From: Rhodanobacteraceae bacterium
GTDB taxonomy: Bacteria; Acidobacteriota; Terriglobia; Terriglobales; Acidobacteriaceae
Direction: 5' to 3'
Assembly: GCA_903970285.1 (NCBI GenBank)
Contig: CAJCHN010000148.1
Coordinates: 1-64,000, forward strand
DNA length: 64,000 nt
The notes under the pieces are model-generated. The model saw nothing but the letters and a program-made list of their open reading frames with translations, was not told the DNA's origin and made no database searches. This document shows positions 57,647-64,000 of this stretch, piece by piece. Positions within the stretch are counted from its first letter, which is position 1. Every line of letters starts with the position of its first letter. A program made the translations under genes and the position numbers.

Positions 57647-58045
57647 TCAATGCCCCGTTTCTTCACTGACGAAAGTCTCGTAAGCCTGCGCGTCGAGCAG
57701 CGTATCGAGCGAGGTCAACTCGTTTGCATCGTTCAGCTCAAACTTGTAGATCCAGGTCTCGTTGGCATCGCTGTTGATCTTCTCGGGAGCGCCGCCCAGT
57801 TCCTCGTTCACCTCGGTAACCGTGCCCGAGACGGGCGCATACAGATCGCTGACCGCCTTCACGCTCTCCACCGATCCGAAGATCTTGCCGGCCTCCACTT
57901 TATCGCCCACCTTCGGCAGTTCGACAAACACGATATCGCCCAGGGAATGCTGCGCATAATCGGTGATCCCCACCGAGCCGGTCGTGCCCTCCGCGCTCAC
58001 CCACTCATGCGACTTCGTGTATTTGTATCCAGCCGGATAAGCCAT
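57647..58045 (-). CDS. gcvH: Glycine cleavage system H protein
   Basis: 132 residues. Lipoyl-carrier protein; the modified lysine is in FGSVESVKAVSDLYAP. N-terminal YKYTKSHEWVSAEG, GITDYAQHSLGDIVFVELP and the C-terminal TSLDTLLDAQAYETFV region fit the family and its length (125-130). It shuttles the aminomethyl group between the P-protein and GcvT. It lies 46 bp after gcvT. Confidence 0.97.
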   Translation of the reverse strand: MAYPAGYKYTKSHEWVSAEGTTGSVGITDYAQHSLGDIVFVELPKVGDKVEAGKIFGSVESVKAVSDLYAPVSGTVTEVNEELGGAPEKINSDANETWIYKFELNDANELTSLDTLLDAQAYETFVSEETGH

Positions 58046-58091
58046 CCATCTCTCCCGTCTTCCATGTTATTCCTGCGTGAATCGTGCGCCG

Positions 58092-59258
58092 CTATGCGAT
58101 CGCAACCTTCTTCGGCTTCTTGTAGAAGGGCGTAGGCACCACCTTCGCCCTCACCAGCGCGCCGCGAATCTCCACCGCTACTTCCGTCTCCACGGCACCG
58201 TACTCCACCGGGACATAGGCCAGCGCGATGTTCTTCTTCAGAAACGGCGCCGGGGACCCGCTCGTGATCTCCCCAATGCGTTCCCCCGAAGGAGCACACA
58301 CCGGGTACCCATCCCGCCCAATCCCGCGCTCGACCATCTCCAGGCCCACCAGCCTGCGCGCCGGACCGCCCGCCTCTTGCACCGCATGCAGCGCCGGTGC
58401 GCCCACAAACTCCACGCCCTTATCCAGCTTGCAATACCGCCCCAGACCCGCCTCAAAGACGTTGATCGAGTCGGAAATCTCGTGCCCGTACAGCGCCATC
58501 GCCGCCTCCAGCCGCAGCGTATTGCGCGCTCCCAACCCGCACGGCACGATGCCGAACTCTGCTCCGGCCGCCAGCACTTCGCCCCAAACCCTCCCGCTGG
58601 TCGGTTCGTCACTCGGAATGTAGATCTCGAATCCGTCCTCGCCGGTGTAGCCGGTCCGCGCGATCATCACGTTGTGGCAGCCGCACACCTGGCCCCAGGT
58701 AAACCAGTAATTCTTAATCCCTGACAGATCCGTCGAAGTCAGCTTCTGCAGCGTCGCCTCCGCCTTCGGGCCCTGGATCGCAAGCTGCGTGTAGTAGTCG
58801 GAAAAATCGTTGATGTGCACCGATGGCATTGAGCCGATCGTCTTCCGCACCCACTGCACATCCTTCTCGCGCGTTCCGGCGTTGATCACGATCAGGTAGT
58901 CGTTGTCGCTCAGCTTATGCAGCACCACATCATCGACAAACGTTCCATCCTCGTACAGCATGGCGGAGTAGTGAGCCTGTCCTGCCTGCAGCCTGGATGC
59001 ATCGTTCATCAACAGCCGCTGCACTGCAGCCAGCGAACCTGGGCCCCTGAGTTGGATGTCGCCCATATGCGAGACATCGAACAGCCCCACCCCGGTCCGC
59101 ACCGCCATGTGCTCGGCGATGAGCCCGGAGTACTCGACCGGCATGTCCCACCCGCCGAAATCGACCATCTTCGCCTTGTGCGTGCGATGCACCGCATTCA
59201 GCGCCGTCGTTCGCAGCTTCTTCAGGCCTGCCTCAATCTCCTGCAGCACATCCGCCAT
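58092..59258 (-). CDS. gcvT: Glycine cleavage system aminomethyltransferase T protein
   Basis: 388 residues, slightly longer than usual because of about 20 extra residues before TALNAVHRTHKAKMVDFGGW. Other family blocks are GVGLFDVSHMGDIQLRGPGS, YSAMLYEDGTFVDDVVLHKL, the folate-binding centre RTGYTGEDGFEIYIP, GLGARNTLRLEAAMALYGHE and ITSGSPAPFLKKNIALAYV. It releases ammonia and loads methylene-tetrahydrofolate. It is the first gene of the gcv operon. I looked for a glycine riboswitch upstream and did not find one. Confidence 0.97.
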   Translation of the reverse strand: MADVLQEIEAGLKKLRTTALNAVHRTHKAKMVDFGGWDMPVEYSGLIAEHMAVRTGVGLFDVSHMGDIQLRGPGSLAAVQRLLMNDASRLQAGQAHYSAMLYEDGTFVDDVVLHKLSDNDYLIVINAGTREKDVQWVRKTIGSMPSVHINDFSDYYTQLAIQGPKAEATLQKLTSTDLSGIKNYWFTWGQVCGCHNVMIARTGYTGEDGFEIYIPSDEPTSGRVWGEVLAAGAEFGIVPCGLGARNTLRLEAAMALYGHEISDSINVFEAGLGRYCKLDKGVEFVGAPALHAVQEAGGPARRLVGLEMVERGIGRDGYPVCAPSGERIGEITSGSPAPFLKKNIALAYVPVEYGAVETEVAVEIRGALVRAKVVPTPFYKKPKKVAIA

Positions 59259-59346
59259 GCCAACCTCGCCTGGGCTCGAAGTCCCCCTAAAAGGGTAGCA
59301 CCGACAAAGAGCTTCGCGCGTCTGTGACTCGACGGCACGTATTTCT

Positions 59347-59365
59347 GCTCGCGATCAACGCGAGC
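59347..59365. other. Small stem-loop between glgC and gcvT
   Basis: GCTCGCG (59347-59353) and CGCGAGC (59359-59365) with a 5-nt loop. It lies downstream of glgC and upstream of gcvT, both on the minus strand. No U-run follows, so its role as a terminator is doubtful. Confidence 0.35.
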
Positions 59366-59421
59366 ACCACGCGAAGCCCAGCACCGCACGAAGTGCCCCC
59401 GGCGTCAGGCCGTACCTATTC

Positions 59422-60675
59422 CTAAAGCGTCTGCATGAACTCCGGAGAGACCGGGTTTTCGTATACCGATCCATCCCGCGTCACCACCGTCAGTCCCGAC
59501 GGCGTCACAAAGTAGTTCCGCTTATCCTCCTGCGGATCGTAGCCGATCACCGTACCATCCGGAATATGCACGTCGCGATCGATAATCGCGTGCCGGATCC
59601 GGCAATGCCGGCCGATATTCACATGCGAAAACACAATGCTCGAATCGACATCCGCATACGAATTCACGCGCACATCCTGCGAGACCACCGAATTGCGCAC
59701 CACCGCGCCTGAAACGATCGTGCCCGCGGCCACAATCGAGTTGATCGCCATGCCGGTGCGCCCCGGCTCCCCGAAGACAAACTTCGCCGGCGGATATTGG
59801 TAGGCACGCGTCCGCATCGGCCAGCTCTTGTCATACAGGTTGAAGATCGGGGTGACTCCGGCCACATCCATGTTGGCCTCGTAGTAGGCATCCAGCGTCC
59901 CCACGTCACGCCAGTACAACGCCTCCTGCTTGTTCTCGTCGACGAAGTTGAACGCATGCATCTTCACCCGGCCCAGCATCGCCGGCAGAATGTTATGTCC
60001 GAAGTCGTGCTTGGAGTTCGGATTCTCCGCATCCTTCATCAACTCCGGCAGCAGCACATCCGTGTTGAAGATGTAGATGCCCATCGATGCATCCACCATC
60101 TCCGGCATAAATGGCGAACGGAACTTCGTCTCCTTCGGCTTCTCTTCAAATCCGCGCACCTCGCCGCCATGCCCCACATCCACCACGCCGAATTGATTCA
60201 CCTCGGTGGGCAGAATCGGCAGCGTCGCCAGCGTCACCTCGCTGCCCTTGTCGACATGCTGCTGCAGCATCCGCGCGTAGTTCATCTTGTAGATGTGGTC
60301 GCCCGAGAGGATGATCACGTACTTCGGTTCTTCCGAGCCGATCGAGTAAATGTTCTGATACACCGCGTCCGCCGTGCCCTGGTACCAGCTCTTCGAAACG
60401 CGCTGCATCGGCGGCAGAATCTCGATAAACTCTCCCAGCTCGTTGGCCACCACCGGACCCCAGCCCTCGCGAATGTGCCGGTTCAGCGACAGGGCCTTGT
60501 ACTGCGTCAGGATGTACACATGCCGCAGATCAGAGTTGATGCAGTTGGACAACGTGATATCGATAATCCGGTACTGCCCGGCGAACGGTACGGCCGGCTT
60601 TGCCCGGTCGCGGGTCAGCGGGGAGAGTCGTTCGCCGGCGCCACCCGCCAGCAGGACACCAAGTGTATCTCTCAT
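59422..60675 (-). CDS. glgC: Glucose-1-phosphate adenylyltransferase (ADP-glucose pyrophosphorylase)
   Basis: 417 residues. First step of bacterial glycogen synthesis. The N-terminal nucleotide-binding signature is LGVLLAGGAGERLSPLTRDRAKPAVPFAGQYRIIDI (read as two motifs), with ILSGDHIYKMNY, the sugar-phosphate site GEVRGFEEKPKE, YWRDVGTLDAYYEANMD and a left-handed beta-helix C-terminus (VVRNSVVSQDVRVNSYADVDSSIVF across several turns). Length is typical. No other glycogen genes are in the window. It reads in the same direction as the gcv operon but is separated from it by 163 bp. Confidence 0.96.
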   Translation of the reverse strand: MRDTLGVLLAGGAGERLSPLTRDRAKPAVPFAGQYRIIDITLSNCINSDLRHVYILTQYKALSLNRHIREGWGPVVANELGEFIEILPPMQRVSKSWYQGTADAVYQNIYSIGSEEPKYVIILSGDHIYKMNYARMLQQHVDKGSEVTLATLPILPTEVNQFGVVDVGHGGEVRGFEEKPKETKFRSPFMPEMVDASMGIYIFNTDVLLPELMKDAENPNSKHDFGHNILPAMLGRVKMHAFNFVDENKQEALYWRDVGTLDAYYEANMDVAGVTPIFNLYDKSWPMRTRAYQYPPAKFVFGEPGRTGMAINSIVAAGTIVSGAVVRNSVVSQDVRVNSYADVDSSIVFSHVNIGRHCRIRHAIIDRDVHIPDGTVIGYDPQEDKRNYFVTPSGLTVVTRDGSVYENPVSPEFMQTL

Positions 60676-60860
60676 GTGCGTCTTCCCTCGGCAACAGCTT
60701 TTACTTCACCGTGCGTGCGCTGCAAACAGCATTTCGATGCACAAAAAGTGGTTCGCGCCATCCGCGCAGAGTCATGCTCTCCAACCCACCGCCGAAGCCT
60801 ATCACGGGTACATTGCCGCCAGCATCATCAAAGATTTCAGGCGCGATCTCCCGCCCACGC

Positions 60861-60892
60861 AAAACGGCCCGAACGCAATCGCCCGGGCCGCT
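60861..60892 (-). terminator. Rho-independent terminator of the 109-residue unknown gene
   Basis: On the minus strand, a stem of CGGCCCG and CGGGCCG (60864-60890) around a loop of about 10 nt is followed by TTTT (60861-60864 as AAAA on the plus strand). It lies about 80 bp after the stop codon at 60972. Confidence 0.65.
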
Positions 60893-60971
60893 GCTCATTT
60901 CATCTGCCTGCCCCGGTGACCGCGCTTCTGTTTTTCGCGATGCATGGGACTGATGCGTACTTTGGCTCCCG

Positions 60972-61301
60972 TTATCCGGACTGATCCTGCTTGTGACCGT
61001 CCTTCCCCTCAGTTTCCTCTGGCAGCGCAATCCGCAGCGACTTCAAAAACGAGACGTCACTGCGCGTAAATGGTCCATCCTCCGGCTCCCCAGCCGTCAA
61101 CCGCAACGGCTGCTGCCCTCCGTCCGCATCGTCTTCCGCTTCTACTTCGTTCAGGCCGATGGTTGCTTCCAACATCAGCAGTACATCGAACCCCTGCTCG
61201 CGAAGGTTTCGCACGACCCCCGCTATATGTTCGGACTCGGAAACCGACTCGTGAATCGCCTCGCCGAGCTGCTGGATAAGGTTCTTAACCTTTTGATTCA
61301 A
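60972..61301 (-). CDS. Small conserved-looking protein of unknown function (TTG start)
   Basis: 109 residues. I place the start at a TTG (61301) because GGAGGT lies at ideal spacing before it; ATG codons further upstream (61358, 61475) give longer forms but have no ribosome-binding site. The N-terminal part is helical and acidic (NQKVKNLIQQLGEAIHESVSESEHIAGVVRNL), followed by REQGFDVLLMLEATIGL and a disordered acidic tail ending HKQDQSG. No membrane segment. I do not recognise the family; similar short proteins are frequent in Acidobacteriota. A terminator follows. Confidence 0.75.
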   Translation of the reverse strand: MNQKVKNLIQQLGEAIHESVSESEHIAGVVRNLREQGFDVLLMLEATIGLNEVEAEDDADGGQQPLRLTAGEPEDGPFTRSDVSFLKSLRIALPEETEGKDGHKQDQSG

Positions 61302-61509
61302 TGACACCTCCGGCTCCCGTCCAACTACGCCATGGCTGCTGCCCAGCATGACTCGCATCGGGTATTCACCTAGGGTACAACTCCGCGAAGGGTCTAGGGG
61401 AACGGCAGTGCGGGTGCGTCCTGTTCGAACTAAGATACGCCCGAGTGCCCCATCGCGCAACGAAATCCGTGTCATCCCGACCGTCGGCGGTCATCCCCAC
61501 CCCCCCCGA

Positions 61510-61665
61510 TTACGCGATCGTATGATGATCCGCCCAGGCATCCTGCAGGCGATGCGCCAGCTCCTCCACCGGCTGCTCCACCAGCGGTGCCTGCTGCCTG
61601 CGCGCAAGCACGTACGCCACCACGATCCCCATCCCGCCAACCAAATACAAAAGACTCTTCATCGT
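61510..61665 (-). CDS. Small single-pass membrane protein, 51 residues
   Basis: The ATG at 61665 is preceded by GAGGAG at good spacing. The product starts MKSLLYLVGGMGIVVVAYVL, a clear transmembrane helix, followed by ARRQQAPLVEQPVEELAHRL and a short acidic/His tail. It is too short for family assignment, but start, ribosome-binding site and composition are convincing. Bitopic, probably N-out. It is divergent from the gene at 61846. Confidence 0.68.
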   Translation of the reverse strand, partial: TMKSLLYLVGGMGIVVAYVLARRQQAPLVEQPVEELAHRLQDAWADHHTIA

Positions 61666-61845
61666 ACCGTTCTCCTCGTTCGATTCTTTCTGAACCCGAC
61701 CGCATCCAGTGCGTCATAGGATGCGCAGTCCTTCGCCGGAGTATTCCACGAGCCCAGTCAGTTTTCCGCTCAGGCTGGCCAAGCTGTCTCCGGCCGCAGC
61801 GGACCGTTTTCGAGGGCAACCTCAGAACTGCTCTAAACTATCCGC

Positions 61846-62307
61846 ATGGACCGCGAGCGTTTCGGCAGAGCATTGGGGCAGGGAACCCGCGAAGCCGCCC
61901 GCGCCCTTTGGCAGGCCGCCGATGCCGCCGCCGCCCCGAATCCCCGCGCCCGACCCGCTTCCACCCAGCCGCCGATCACCCCGCAGCCAATCGCCCACGC
62001 CGCCGCCCACGCCGCCCACACAATTCGCGCCACCACCCACGGCGTCCAGCGCGGGACCAGGCGCTTTGGCGAAGCCGTCTGGGGTCCGTTCGTTCGCGTC
62101 TCCCGCGTACTCTGGCTCGAGGTCACCGGCGTCTTCTTCGGCCTATTCGCCGTCACCGCCGCCATGGACGCGTGGAAACATCGCGCCGACCTGCATACCG
62201 CCGGCGTCTCCCCACAGCACCTCTACTTCGCCCTGGCCATGTTTGTTGTGTTCGGCTGGTTCACCTTTTCCAGCTTCCTCAACGCCCGCCGCCGCAGCCG
62301 TGGCTAG
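61846..62307 (+). CDS. Membrane protein of unknown function
   Basis: 153 residues. The N-terminal 80 residues are Ala/Arg/Pro-rich and polar (probably cytoplasmic). Two predicted transmembrane helices follow: VLWLEVTGVFFGLFAVTAAM (about 88-108) and LYFALAMFVVFGWFTFSSFL (about 126-146), with a short basic C-terminus. The pattern WLEVTGVFFGLFA...W..R resembles small membrane proteins recurring in Acidobacteriota. No function known. Start ATG at 61846. Confidence 0.75.
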   Translation: MDRERFGRALGQGTREAARALWQAADAAAAPNPRARPASTQPPITPQPIAHAAAHAAHTIRATTHGVQRGTRRFGEAVWGPFVRVSRVLWLEVTGVFFGLFAVTAAMDAWKHRADLHTAGVSPQHLYFALAMFVVFGWFTFSSFLNARRRSRG

Positions 62308-62377
62308 ATTCAGAATTGATGGACGCGCCTTTCATAGCTCACGCCTTTTGTCACCACGAGGAAGTAACCTCCCTCCC

Positions 62378-63067
62378 ATGAGAACGTCGCCCAGAACCTT
62401 TGCCTTCGTAGCCGCTTGCGCCCTGCTCATGGGATGTGGTGGCGGAACCACGGTTACAAGCAGCCCCGAAGCACCGGCGATTGCGGTCTCCCCCCAACCG
62501 GCATCGGTCGCCGTCGGCAGCACTACCACCTTCCAAGCCGAAGCGACCGGCAATGGACTCAACACGCCGACCTGGAGCATCTTGTCGTTTGGCAACACAG
62601 CCGTAGACGCGGGCACGCTCAGCAGTTCTTCGGGATCGAGCATCAGCTTTACCGCTCCCAGCTCGCCTCCCGTCTATGGCGGCGCGAATCTGTCCTCGCA
62701 GGGCATGGTGTCTCTCCAGTCAGCGGTCGAGTCTCCGTTCGGGAGCGCCATCAAAGTGGTCACATTCAGCATCACCGCACCCACCGTGACGACCTCGATT
62801 GCTCCCACATCAGCCAGCGTCGCCCTGGGATCGACCCAGGTATTCACCGGCTATGCCGTCGGCTCGATCGATAACGGAGCCACCTTCCAGGTCAACGGCG
62901 TCACCGGCGGAACCGCATCAACCGGCCTGATCTCGAATGCCCCGGCCGATGAAGGTCTCTATACAGCGCCGGCAACCATGCCGGCCACCGGCGACACCGT
63001 CACCATCACCCTGGTCTCACAAGCTGACCCGACCAAAAAGTCCTCAGCAGTCATCACCCTGCATTGA
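62378..63067 (+). CDS. Putative lipoprotein with Ig-like repeats
   Basis: 229 residues from the ATG at 62378; a much longer in-frame upstream extension is arginine/proline-rich and not credible. Lipobox LLMGC (Cys at about 20) predicts a lipoprotein. The mature part has two related beta-sandwich-like segments: AIAVSPQPASVAVGSTTTFQAEATG and TSIAPTSASVALGSTQVFTGYAVG, the typical start of Big_2-like Ig domains. Likely a surface or periplasmic adhesive/structural protein. It converges with the PNGase A-like gene. Confidence 0.78.
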   Translation: MRTSPRTFAFVAACALLMGCGGGTTVTSSPEAPAIAVSPQPASVAVGSTTTFQAEATGNGLNTPTWSILSFGNTAVDAGTLSSSSGSSISFTAPSSPPVYGGANLSSQGMVSLQSAVESPFGSAIKVVTFSITAPTVTTSIAPTSASVALGSTQVFTGYAVGSIDNGATFQVNGVTGGTASTGLISNAPADEGLYTAPATMPATGDTVTITLVSQADPTKKSSAVITLH

Positions 63068-63116
63068 CCTCAGCCGCGCACTCCACATGTAACTCCAGTC
63101 GTCCCGCTTCGAGTTT

Positions 63117-64000
63117 CTACCAGCGCGACCGGCACTCTTTCCCCGAAGCCACACCCGTCAGCACCCGGTTCGCCGAAGTCAAGCTCTCGCTGTAGCAGTT
63201 CCCGAGAGAATCCTTCGCCACGTAGCTCGCCGAACTCTTCGTCGGCCCCGCCCCCGTGAAATTGCCGTTCGCGTCGAAGTCCAGCGTATCGCTCGCCTGC
63301 ACTTGCTCGGCCACGCTGCTCGATAGCAGCGGAAATCCATTGAGCGACTGCGTCTCCGATTCCAGGTCCTGCTGGTTTACACTCACCACCTGCGCCGCCG
63401 ATCCATTCGCGTTCACGACGTAGGAGTAATCCAGCGTCAGCGGGTATGAAATCGTCTTCTCCGACACCTCCACCAGAGGCCCCAGTTGCGTCGTCGTCTT
63501 CGCGTTCACCGTGCTCGTCTGCACCGTATTCTGGATGTCGTTCACCCCTACATTGAAGGTTTGCGCGCTGTCGAAGTTCACCGTCTGCTGCACTGTCGTC
63601 TCCACCCGCCCCAGCGAGGTATTCACGTACCCCTTTACCGTGAAGTTCCTGGAGGACGTCACCGTCACCGTCCCGGTCGTGGTTCCGGAGGAGCTATCCG
63701 TCTGCAGATTCTCCAGCACCTGCGGCGTCGGTGCCGCGCTCAGCGTGTTCTCGATCAGTCCGCCGCCCGTCTCATTGCGCCCATGATCCTCATACAGCAG
63801 CAGGTTTGCCGTCGCCAGGAAGTAACTGTCCGCGTTGAACACGCTCACCCCCACCGTGTGCGGTGCGCCATCGCTCAGCACGCCCGCGAACGGTGTCAGG
63901 TCCACCCGGTAAGGCTTGAAGTTCAGTGTCTGCACCCCGGTGATCGGCTCCCACAGGAAAGGATCGATCCCGCCCGTATAGATCCATGGATACACCGGCG
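63117..64000 (-). CDS. Peptide-N4-asparagine amidase A-like protein, C-terminal part (5' end outside window)
   Basis: About 294 residues are visible; the frame is open at the window edge, so the N-terminus is missing. The block YPWIYTGGIDPFLWEPITGV, followed by VDLTPFAGVLSDGAPHTVGV and NADSYFLATANLLLYEDH, matches the PNGase A family (PF12222), which removes N-glycans from glycoproteins. The C-terminal part is Thr/Ser-rich beta structure with a Cys pair near the end. Plant and fungal homologues act on secreted glycoproteins; in bacteria it probably supports use of plant or fungal glycans. No signal peptide can be judged. Confidence 0.75.
   Translation of the reverse strand, partial: PVYPWIYTGGIDPFLWEPITGVQTLNFKPYRVDLTPFAGVLSDGAPHTVGVSVFNADSYFLATANLLLYEDHGRNETGGGLIENTLSAAPTPQVLENLQTDSSSGTTTGTVTVTSSRNFTVKGYVNTSLGRVETTVQQTVNFDSAQTFNVGVNDIQNTVQTSTVNAKTTTQLGPLVEVSEKTISYPLTLDYSYVVNANGSAAQVVSVNQQDLESETQSLNGFPLLSSSVAEQVQASDTLDFDANGNFTGAGPTKSSASYVAKDSLGNCYSESLTSANRVLTGVASGKECRSRW

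Noticed and set aside
59259-59421. Glycine riboswitch upstream of gcvT
   Set aside because: I looked for the conserved GGAGAG / CCGAAGGxGCAA-type core on the minus strand and found none; only a small 7-bp stem-loop is present.

Overview
The window is GC-rich chromosomal DNA that most resembles a soil Acidobacteriota genome (Terriglobia / Acidobacteriaceae type). This rests on two very large Oar-like TonB-dependent receptors with an N-terminal carboxypeptidase-regulatory-like domain, a polysaccharide-degrading gene set (GH127, GH53, GH35, a PNGase A-like protein), a reg_prop/Y_Y_Y sensor kinase, and the general gene style. The taxonomic call is inference. About 47 protein-coding genes, two tRNA genes and one mobile-element cluster can be supported.

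Layout. 1-390: the AT-rich 3' end of a serine recombinase runs into the 3' end of a tRNA-Cys gene, so the left edge is probably the border of an integrated element. 435-8404: 1-Cys peroxiredoxin, PhzF-like isomerase, a lone receiver protein, recG, and a NatAB-type ABC exporter ending in a clear terminator. 8420-19302: lipoprotein, Gfo/Idh/MocA oxidoreductase, DUF374 acyltransferase, queA, polA (proofreading domain looks degenerate), a YfgM-like TPR protein, an MscS-family channel and a secreted unknown. 19421-22134: a compact type III PKS / acyl carrier protein / ketosynthase cluster. 22445-28106: a TonB receptor and glmS.

28192-32236 is the accessory core. A visibly AT-richer two-gene unit (OLD-like ABC ATPase plus a separate Toprim-like protein) looks like a defence module. 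It is followed by an IS481 remnant and a REP-associated tyrosine transposase (RAYT) surrounded by REP palindromes, including a tandem copy of a two-palindrome unit. A further copy of the same palindrome lies in frame inside the glmS coding sequence, where it codes for part of an extra loop.

32502-41150: Tat-exported GH127 enzyme, TPR protein translationally coupled to a CLC chloride channel/antiporter, and a blaI / M56 peptidase / HtrA operon. 41263-52459: a galactan-utilisation locus in which GH53 endo-galactanase, a NarL-type regulator and a reg_prop sensor kinase are divergent from a TonB receptor and a GH35 beta-galactosidase. This suggests sensing, uptake and degradation of galactan side chains.

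52568-61301: an extremely acidic small protein, tRNA-Arg(CCG), a DUF2911 protein, the glycine-cleavage operon gcvT-gcvH-gcvPA-unknown-gcvPB, glgC and a small unknown gene with a TTG start. 61510-64000: small membrane proteins, a lipoprotein, and the 3' part of a PNGase A-like gene that runs off the window.

All family assignments come from reading motifs by eye; no database search was run.
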